In this document: positions 16,233 through 23,801 of the stretch, piece by piece
How the letters are laid out: each line of letters opens with the position of its first letter
Position numbering within the stretch: the stretch's first letter is position 1
Assembly: GCA_020536535.1 (NCBI GenBank)
Contig: JAHLWZ010000023.1
Location: 4,056-27,856 of the forward strand
Direction of reading: 5' to 3'
Length of the DNA stretch: 23,801 nucleotides
From: Pelomyxa schiedti
Taxonomy: Eukaryota; Evosea; Pelobiontida; Pelomyxidae
Translations under genes and position numbers: made by a program
The notes under the pieces: model-generated
Told to the model about the DNA's origin: nothing
The model's input: the letters and a program-made list of their open reading frames with translations, nothing else
The model's database searches: none

Positions 16233-18801
16233 ATGGGACAGTCACCCTCACGGGGGAATGACGACGACCACCATGAGAGCATACCGACAGCCACTGCCCG
16301 CCAACGGGACTGTGAAACGTGGAACACCTCTCCATCTCCTGTGCACCCGGCGTCACACTCCGCCGGCATAGCCCGCAACGCGAGCATCAAAATCACAGAC
16401 ACCTTCAACGACTACGTCGACCCGGACAACGACGGCGACGAAGACGACGGCGACAACGACCCCGCCGCCGCCGGCCGCTTAGCCGCCGAGTCGCCCGCCT
16501 CCACGTCGCGGCCCACGGCGCCACCTGTGTCGCCGCCGATTCCTATTCCTGCCGCCTCTTCAACGGCCGCGGCGCCGGCGAGGACTACGACTTGCGCCAC
16601 GGCTACGGCGACGGCGACGGCGACGGCGAGAGCGGAGAGCGACAGGCATCCGAGTGCGCATATCGACGGCGCTGACGTTGACGACGGCAGTGTGCTTTTG
16701 GTCGCGGATAATGATGGGACACTGCACGTTCAAGGCTCTCCATATTTGGATGCTTATGTATGTTTGTGGTTGTTTGATCGGGTGTGGTTTCCTAAAACGC
16801 CCTACTTTTAGGTTGAAAATAATAACGCGAGGCCTCATGTTGTTTCATTTATTGGGGAGACTCAAATTGGCAAATCATTTCTGACTGATAGCTTGTTGAC
16901 TGTCCTGGGGTATGGCCCAGACCTGCCAAGGTAATAATAACCTCGTTTGACTTTCCTCTTTTTCAACAATCAAAGGCCACAGATCGGTGCTGAAACAGAC
17001 TCGACAACCAAGGGTGTTCACTACTACGCTGTTGGAGACACCTTTTTTCTGGACTTTGAAGGCTCACATGCACGTGTGTCGGAGCCCAAAGTAGGTGATA
17101 TTCCCTTGCTCGCATCCTGCTTAGAGAATTAGCAGGAAGACGTTATCAATAGCGTTTTTCCCAGAATTGCTTATTCTATCAGTTCCACAATCGTGTACAT
17201 CACTAGAAGTACCTCAGCGAGTGGGAGACCCCTGGATGACTTGTGGTCCCCTTTAAAGAATGTGGCATTGATTGAATCAAATGTACTCCTCATTTTATAC
17301 ATTTTTTTGTCTTATTTCTATCATCGAATTCCTCCCCCAATATGTATGCAGGAAGCCTACAAGAAACCCGATCTTGTAATTGTCTTTAACTGCTCTCACG
17401 TTCCGAAATTCGATGACAAACGATGGAGAAATGACCCGCGGTACAAAGAGTTGCGGTCTTTGTTCTCTCACGTTTACGGCTTCTGCTTGTGTGATGAAGC
17501 AAATCATGAGACGTTCCAAACTCAACTGGCGAATCTCATAGTACTTTTATTCTGATGATAACGTACAGTTTTAATACTTGTCAACAGCATACTTTGCTGC
17601 GCCATCAAGTCCCACTGGCGTCACACAAGTGGATTCATTTAGTTGAAGCTGTTGTTAATTGGGTATCCCTATCTTGCAAAGTTTTTTTTTAATCTTCAAA
17701 CAAGTTCAACAGTCCCAAAAAGGGTGATCCAATACCATTGTGCAATTTTTATGCCTCACTGATTGACAACTTGGAACCACCTCTTAACCGAGTGCAAGGA
17801 CTATTCTTGGACTGCATCCGAAACCGTGTGTGCACTCATCAGCAGTTTATAGAGTGCTGTGGATGGGCAAAACGTGCACTGCCTGTGGTCGTTGCAGCCC
17901 ATTTCTTTCGCAAACAAGGGGAAGAAGTTGTCACCGACAGAAACTTAATCTTTACTGACAAAACTGAGCATAGGTCACAGACTTCAGTGCCTACTACCGC
18001 AAACAATATGACATTTTGGCTACCTATCTTCGGCGTTTTATTCCCTGTGCTGCCTGCATTGAACAGGATGGAATCACCTATAAGTGTGGGGTCCAGCACC
18101 GTTATCACTCAAATCGCAAGCACGAAGCACACAACGGGGAACGAACAGGAAAGAAATGGAGAGGCGAATTTGAGCCAGTGGACTACATTGACGACGACGC
18201 AGAAGGTGCACGCCAAGCGGGGACAGCTGCCAAATTAATAGCGATTCTTGGTGACCCGGTATGTTACTCATTTTTCATGATGTGGTGTGACCTCCGCTCA
18301 GGCCAGTCGCATTGATTGTTTTTGGGTGGAGTCACTGCATGAATGGGGTGCAGGCAGTGGATCCATTCCACCCAGGGCTAAGGAAGTGCTAAAACAATTC
18401 ACAAACATTAGGAAAATTAACATCGTGAGAACAATCAAAAATGCTAGCCTAGGTGCAACACTAGGAGCTTCAATAGGGGTGGCTTGTGCCACACCCATTG
18501 CAATTGGGGTTGGCTTTGCCACAATGGGTGTTGGAATTCCTATTTCTGTAATCATCCTAGGCAAGTGTTACCATCCTTTATATCTTTCAATTGTAACAGA
18601 CCCACAGGTGCTGGTGGTACACTTGGTGCGTCTATTGGTGGAGCCGTCTGTGCTGCTAATGCAGAGAGAAAGCCTGTGGATGCTAAAAAAGAAATGATGG
18701 AGGCTGTTTCCTTGTTGGAATATGCCAAGGAGGGCTGGAATGTTGTTACAATTGTTGTGAGCCTAGACCACACAATTTTTGTAAACATTGAAAATCTCTA
18801 A
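16233..18801 (+). CDS. GBP-like large GTPase, copy B (complete)
   Basis: Ten exons: 16233-16757, 16812-16930, 16976-17090, 17136-17282, 17352-17540, 17588-17662, 17705-17929, 17974-18258, 18302-18560, 18608-18801. They give 710 residues, every junction in phase. The start MGQSPSRG fits an N-myristoylation signal (Gly2, Ser6). Residues 1-175 are disordered, rich in Asp, Pro, Ala and Thr. The G domain has a P-loop GETQIGKS (190-197), T-K-G (226-228), DFEG (241-244) and VFNCSH (313-318), where the usual Asp of the base-recognition motif is missing. A Cys/His cluster lies at C490, C493, C503, H507, H510, H515, H518. Residues about 610-665 form a glycine-zipper hydrophobic segment (SLGATLGASIG, GVGFATMGVGIPI, GGTLGASIGG). 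Inferred: a lipid-anchored, membrane-inserting GTPase, possibly GBP/IRG-like. It converges on RAD51C, with 32 bp between stops. The last few residues could be changed by a further splice. Confidence 0.85.
18561..18607 (+). other. GC-AG intron in GTPase copy B
   Basis: The exon ends ATCCTAG and the intron begins GCAAGT, the consensus of the minor GC donor, ending CCCACAG. Joining restores the reading frame in the glycine-rich segment (L-G-A-G-G). The equivalent intron of copy A uses GTATCC. Length 47 nt. Confidence 0.75.
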
Positions 18802-18833
18802 TGAGACTGTATTTTTCTTTTGGGAGGCTTTTT

Positions 18834-20292
18834 TCAACATATGCCTTGTTGGTAGACATTGAACTGAGTACGAGCTTGTGCACAGTAAGGTGACTTGAAT
18901 AGGAACGCACGTCTTTCCCCACCCTCAAGAAAGAGGTCAATTCTGTTGGTGCTCATGTGGGCCCAGCTTTCACCTGCAATAATCTTTTTTAAGTGTCTTC
19001 TGGTTCACAAGGAAAAGCATTTCACCTAGGGCAGCTACAAGGCTAGGCGTCTTATTTTTACCGTAAATTCTTGTTGTAACTTGACTTGTAAAAACCACCT
19101 TGGGATTTTAAGAACCAGGAAACGAAGTAGAAATAGTTACAGCTAGATTATATTTCGTTGCAAGTTGTAGAAAAGACTGTGCCATTGCAACAAGAAGCCG
19201 AGTCCGTAGTGCCATGTCCTGGAAATCATTCCTCCAGTGGAACGAAACACTATCCACAACTATAAGTCGTACCTAGAAGCAGGTAACTCGCCCAGTAATA
19301 TTTTAATAATGATACATTAGGGTGCTCCTGTAAAAATGAAGGAAGTATGTGTGTCATAGCGATTTGTTGTATGCAATCATTGACTCGAAAAAGGTATATA
19401 CTTGAAAGTATTTTGTCAAGAGTGGGAACGGCTAAATGTATTAAGGGTGTGCTAATAATAAAAAGAAGCCTTAGAACCGGATTTATCTGGTAAGCTGGAA
19501 AGTTCAGCAATTAACGCACTTGCCATCTCCTTTATTCTATCAACAGAGAAACTTCCTTCTGTGTCTTCTCCATTGTTAATATTCAGGAAACCAACAAATG
19601 AAAGAAACCTAGGTATACACACTCTCCTTCAAGTCCGCCATACAGCTTCGGAATTTGAACCGTTATGGCAAGTTGCATACTAGGAGTTATTATTATTTTT
19701 TGTTGTTTTGTATCAGATTCTGCAATGAAGTGATACAGGGAGGAAGCAAACCCCATTTGAGTCTTTCCTACTCCCGGAATGCCGCAAAATTCAGTGATTT
19801 TGCCCAAAGGTACTCCTCCGTGCAACATAGCATCAATGCCCTCACTCCTCGTGGTTATGCAACAAGAGGACATTTCCTGAGTGAGAATTTCCAATGCAGT
19901 CTTGCCAAGAGATGACTGTGTGCCTGTTCACGTCAAGCTTCCACATGAGTCCCAACTCACACATGAAATCGAGAGTGATGATTACTTTGTGCCTGAATCT
20001 GGCTTGCAGGACCCTCAGGCCCCTTTATTGCCTTTATCACAGCACGTGCCTCTTCAACTGTTATCCCTGCCTCTATTCCAAGAAAGGCATTTAACAGTAA
20101 ACAAACAAGCAACCATTTTTTTGTTGTTGTTCAAAAAGAAAAAAAACAAAAAAAAGATATTAAGTTGTCAAATGGAAGCCTACCGTGTGCCAAATCGACG
20201 CAGCCCGACATGGACAACACCTCCGCGGGCGAGGTAATCCCTGCACTAAGAAGCTTCTGTCTGACCGTCGGTGGAATGTTGATCGCGTGCAT
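18834..20292 (-). CDS. RAD51C-like RecA/RAD51 paralogue
   Basis: Minus-strand gene of about nine exons. The N-terminal helical part reads PPTVRQKLLSAGITSPAEVL then GITVEEARAVIKAI. The ATPase core follows: LGKTALEILTQE, the conserved ITT-x-GID-HGGVPLGK, Walker A GIPGVGKTQ (about 19760-19783), then IPKLYGG, GECVYLDTEGSF, IQQIAMTHILPSFLQEHPN, Walker B VRLIVVDSV, a QDMALRTRLL helix, LAVVFTSQVTTRI, and ALGESWAH near the C-terminus. The ordering and the ALGESW/TNQMTT-like motifs fit RAD51C better than RAD51 or DMC1. The protein would act in homologous recombination and repair in the nucleus, in animals within RAD51B-C-D-XRCC2 and RAD51C-XRCC3 complexes. Start: ATG at 20292. Stop at 18834-18836, just beyond the convergent GTPase stop. 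Introns are 40-65 nt. The exon between the helical part and TALEIL is the least certain. Confidence 0.88.
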
Positions 20293-20557
20293 CAACGTTA
20301 CTTGTATTTGAGAGTAAATCCAAGTTGGGCTGCTCTCTGGGACTCAGAGAGCGAAACAATTCTGGGAGAGAGTTCATTTCTTCCTTTCGTGCGATCTCCT
20401 CTCTTGAGGTGGCTCGGGAGGTTCGGGATCTGTTCAGCAGTACATGATCAAGCTCGGCGAACGAGATGAAGTTTTCCTCTCAAAACAACAAGTTACGACG
20501 TAGGAACCGAAGAAACCACACATACACCAAAGAGCAAGGGGGAATAAGCCACAACAG
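20293..20557. promoter_or_regulatory. bidirectional intergenic region, RAD51C and Hippo kinase
   Basis: A 265-bp gap between divergent start codons, the longest such gap here. Plus-strand frames are open across part of it without family similarity, so an upstream kinase exon or a long 5' untranslated region is possible. No clear TATA or CCAAT element was seen. Confidence 0.3.
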
Positions 20558-23225
20558 ATGCCACACGGCAGCGGACACCACCACAAGCACCAGCACCACA
20601 CCCACGAGCACGGGTCGTCGGCCACGACGTCGTCCTCGTCGAGCAGCAGCCGGTCGCGGGCGCAGAGGTTGCCGCGGGCTGGGTCGACCAGGCACCTGCC
20701 CCCGCTCGGGGACGACGCCCAGCCCCCCATGCTCCTGTCCCTGTCTGCCGAGCAGGCCGTCCTGCCCCCTCCTCTCCCTGACGACCCCAGCCCCGAGCTC
20801 GACGACGGGGCCACGGCCAGTGCTAGCAGCACCGTCGGCGCCGGTGCCGTGCCGAATTTGGCCCTCTCGACCAGCATTGAGGAAAAACCTGGTGGTGATC
20901 AATGCAATTCAACAGCAGCGGCGGCATCGACGACGACAGCTACCAGTCGAACTGGGTCGGGGACTGGGACAGAAACGAATTGTGGGAATGGGGCAACTGA
21001 GGGTGGTGGAGACACTGGTGCTGGTAGTAGAATTTTGTCTCGGACGGTCTCTGTGTCGGTTGCAGCTGAGGACATTGATGATGTTTTCTCAGACCCTGAA
21101 CAGGAGTTCCAAATGATTGAGAAACTGGGAGAGGGGTTAGTTTTTTTTCTTGGAATATTGTTGTTACATTTCACTCTATTTTATTCTGTATTTCCTTTTT
21201 TCGATACTAAGCTCCCTTTCTAGTTCCTATGGTGCTGTTTGGAAAGCTAAACATCGCCAGACACATGAGTTTGTAGCTATAAAGGTTCTTCAACTTGATA
21301 CGGACCTTGGCGATATTAAAAAAGAGATTGACTTCATGAAGACGTGCAAGCACCCCAACATCATATCGTACTGTTATTCTTTCTACAGTCGCATTCACTA
21401 ACTATTTATGCTTTAGGTATTTCGGCTCATATTTTAAAGTGATTTTCCCTTCCCACGCTTAAAATTCGTATGTCACACACCAAGGATTGTGATCTCTGGA
21501 TAGTAATGGAATATTGTTCTGTTGGATCGTGTTCGGACTTAATGCAGATATGCAAGAAAACGTTGAACGAGGATCAAATTGGTTACGTTGCCTACCAAGT
21601 GCTTCAGGTTGTATTACCATGTCAGCTTACATAACCTAATACCTCAATCAGGGACTCGCATACCTTCACAGTGTCAGGTTGCTGCACAGAGATATTAAAG
21701 CAGGAAACATCCTAATCAATGACCGTGGAGAGTGCAAACTTGCAGGTATTTGGGCAAACTATTGACCCATAGTACTTATAATAATATATCACACAGATTT
21801 TGGAGTATCTGGGAGATTAAGTGACACTATGTCACGAATGCACACTGTTATTGGGTATGTTAGCCATGTGAACCTTATTGCTTATATATGAACTAGAACC
21901 CCCTTCTGGATGGTAAGCTTTCTGTGGTTTACTAGTTATGTTAAGTTAGATAACAAAGGCCCCAGAAGTCATTAATGGTACAGGAGGTGGTGCAGGCTAC
22001 ACTACCAAGGTAGATTCTTCATTTACTTATTCCCTAGTTCACATCTTCAGGTGGATGTGTGGTCTCTTGGAATAACAGGTAAGCTTTTTCCTTATGCTTC
22101 TTTCACTGAATATCTCTTTCAGTGCTTGAAATGGCAGAGGGGGCACCTCCTTTGCATGACCTTCATCCGATGCGAGTATGTTCACCCTGTGAGTTGCCCT
22201 ACAAGAATAACTTGCATCTTAGGCGATATTCTTAATTCCGACTTTACCTCCACCTAAATTTCAGGATACGGCAAGCAAATCACCTGAGATTGTTGCCTTT
22301 TTAGCTCTATGCTTAAAAATGAATGCTGCTGAGCGACCGTCAGCAAAAGAACTCCTATCGGTACAAAACCAATTCCGTAAGACAATTGGACACCAATAGC
22401 CATAGGACCCCTTCATTCAACGATGTTGTTCCAAAACACAGTGTTTAGCTCCACTTATACAAGAGCAAACAGACCTACTGTCTAAGCAATCTCGGAACAA
22501 TCTCTTGGGTCTTGATGAGGTGAAATATCTTGAGCAAAATTTTTATAACTTAAAACCAGGAAACAAAAACCAAGTCTGCAAACGAAATGAAACCAAAGAA
22601 AAAGTCACATAACAAAGAAAATGAAGAAGCAGGGGAATCGGACACCATGATTGAAAAAACCACATCCACAACCCGGTTCGATTCAGGAACAGTTGTAGCC
22701 CCTGATAGCGACCTTGAAGATAGTGGTACCATGGTCATTCGTAAAGAAGATGAGGAGGAAAAAGTGGATGGAAAAGCGTCTCTAGAAGTATGCCTGTGAA
22801 GAATGAGAAATCTTAATACTTTAAAAGGAGATGCTAGGAATGTTAAAAGACGCAGATGAAGAATGCAGCACTGTAAAAATTTCCACTCCTCCAGGTTTTT
22901 ATCTGCAAAAAAACTTAATAGAAGCGTCTTACATCCTCTCTCCTTTTCCAGTATCAGAGCAAGTGCCAAAATCACCAGCAGTTGACACTGAAAATGAAAC
23001 TGTAAAACTTCAATGTAAGTCCCTACATCTTTCATACGGTATCTCATTTGCTCTGCAGCCAAACAGAAGCGCCTACAATCAAGTAAGAGAGTTCAGAGAC
23101 AATATGAAATAAAATGTTTATTCATTGTAGGATTGGATAAACTAGAGAGGGAGATGACAGAAGCGATATCTTTACTTGAACAAGAAAAAGTCAAACTAAA
23201 GCAACTCCAGGAGTACGCCCTTTGA
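20558..23225 (+). CDS. STE20-family kinase of MST/Hippo type
   Basis: More than twelve exons; the first is 20558-21135. A His-rich start ([12 protein letters not shown]) and a 170-residue disordered region lead to the kinase domain: [18 protein letters not shown] (ATP lysine), [29 protein letters not shown] (catalytic loop, 21685-21708), [36 protein letters not shown] and [16 protein letters not shown]. The last motif and NPPP-like PTLPPPKF are typical of MST1/2/Hippo. After the domain come SDTMIEK and [15 protein letters not shown], resembling the phospho-Thr-Met motifs of MST linkers that dock MOB1. The C-terminus, [17 protein letters not shown] and a heptad helix to the stop at 23223-23225, aligns with a SARAH dimerisation helix. 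All catalytic residues are present. It likely heads a Hippo/NDR-type pathway. An alternative splice (donor GTACGCC near 23213) would replace the last three residues and continue into a Pro-rich region. Confidence 0.9.
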
Positions 23226-23801
23226 TCTAAAGTCCAAAACTAAAGCTCAGAAATAGGTGTCATACTCCCCGTCCACTCACTCCGTTACAAATCCGAGCCA
23301 ATCTTCCACCACCCCCACTACATCCAGCACCTCAGCCAGACTCGGAAGTAACGCAAAAGTCATTCACAGAATTGCGCCACAAGTAATGATCCCTTCCCAG
23401 TGATGCCTGTTGTGTAACCTCACTAGACACTTCTGGGCAACAGCATACGCAGCAAAGCTACGGCTGATTCAGGATAATACACCGAGTAATGTACTTATAT
23501 CGGATTTGTGGAAAAGCGCCAATTATGAGCAAGTTCCCTTTGAGGAGTGGAAGGACTGGATTCCCCAGCAACTCCAGTCAAAAACCACAAGCCTATCCCA
23601 AACAACAGGGAATGCACTGTCTTCCTCCTCCCTCTCCCATTCCACCCCACTCTCCTCTTCATGACCAACACACATGCCGCTGTATTACTATACAAACCTA
23701 ATTTTCCCCTATTACCCAACTTACAACAATAAAAAAAACAACAAATACAACGGAAACCACCCAAGGTAGCGAATAGAGCGACTTTTGGGTGGAACACAAA
23801 T
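23226..23801 (+). other. Pro/Gln-rich possible coding stretch at window edge
   Basis: No complete gene is identified. Plus-strand frames contain low-complexity coding-like runs, for example TPRPLTPLQIRANLPPPP near 23260-23320, GQQHTQQSYG near 23435-23465 and QKPQAYPKQQGMHCLPPPS near 23580-23630. They could be extra 3' exons of the kinase, joined by introns such as the one starting GTAATGATC at about 23383, or a separate gene that runs out of the window. The composition resembles the tail of the PX protein. No reading was decisive. Confidence 0.35.

Noticed and set aside
16083-16233. An upstream in-frame start for GTPase copy B at 16083.
   Set aside because: The codons from 16083 to 16232 cover the intergenic A-rich tract (lysine/asparagine run) and overlap the ankyrin start; MGQSPS at 16233 is a better start.
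13769-16408. The longest frame of the ankyrin gene, starting at 16408.
   Set aside because: It would overlap the divergent GTPase start. Its first 90 residues are translated from an A/T-rich gap and GTPase coding sequence without ankyrin-like pattern.
17681-17704. A 24-nt intron (GTTTTTTTTTAATC...CAAG) in copy B.
   Set aside because: A 42-nt intron with donor GTATCC at 17663 gives the same frame and a better alignment with copy A.
20434-20902. Long minus-strand frames opposite the kinase N-terminus.
   Set aside because: They arise from G/C-rich codon bias of the plus-strand disordered region and show no family pattern.
1-23801. tRNA, rRNA, CRISPR arrays or bacterial operon signals.
   Set aside because: No cloverleaf, rRNA-like or regularly spaced repeat was seen, and the intron structure shows the DNA is eukaryotic.

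Overview
The window is nuclear DNA of a eukaryote with a compact, intron-rich genome. Genes alternate between strands, intergenic gaps are tens of bases, and most genes are split by many short GT-AG introns (mostly about 30-75 nt). For that reason most open frames end early, and the proteins below were rebuilt by joining exons by eye. A Hippo-type kinase, an SRA (methyl-cytosine reader) protein, a RAD51C-type recombinase and a long protein of degenerate ankyrin repeats ending in W-L/W-F-type helices suggest a free-living protist. An amoebozoan, possibly an archamoeba such as Pelomyxa, would fit, but this is an inference from style and not a database result.

Layout, left to right: (1) 1-1857 +, a GBP-like GTPase cut by the window edge (copy A); (2) 1964-2844 -, a MYND zinc finger joined to a CS/NudC domain; (3) 2931-4514 -, a TBC1D20-like Rab GAP with a C-terminal membrane anchor; (4) 4553-5298 +, an unrecognised gene; (5) 5316-6875 -, a zinc-dependent medium-chain dehydrogenase; (6) 6954-8804 +, an SRA-YDG protein with a C2H2 finger; (7) 8934-11967 +, a PX-domain protein with a long helical region and a Q/P-rich tail; (8) 11940-13429 -, a DHHC palmitoyltransferase; (9) 13474-13744, a 100-bp inverted repeat; (10) 13769-16132 -, a single-exon ankyrin-type protein; (11) 16233-18801 +, a complete second copy of the GTPase (copy B); (12) 18834-20292 -, RAD51C-like; (13) 20558-23225 +, an MST/Hippo kinase with a SARAH-like C-terminus; (14) 23226-23801, a Pro/Gln-rich stretch at the window edge.

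The genes are mostly unrelated housekeeping or signalling functions and not one pathway. Several act on membranes: the Rab GAP, PX protein, DHHC enzyme and probably the GTPases. The most unusual element is the GTPase pair. Copy B combines a possible N-myristoylation start, a disordered leader, a GBP-like G domain, a Cys/His cluster and a C-terminal glycine-zipper hydrophobic segment. All introns that can be compared are conserved between the copies, so they are old paralogues. Copy B has lost the Asp of the G4-like motif and copy A has lost part of the Cys/His cluster.
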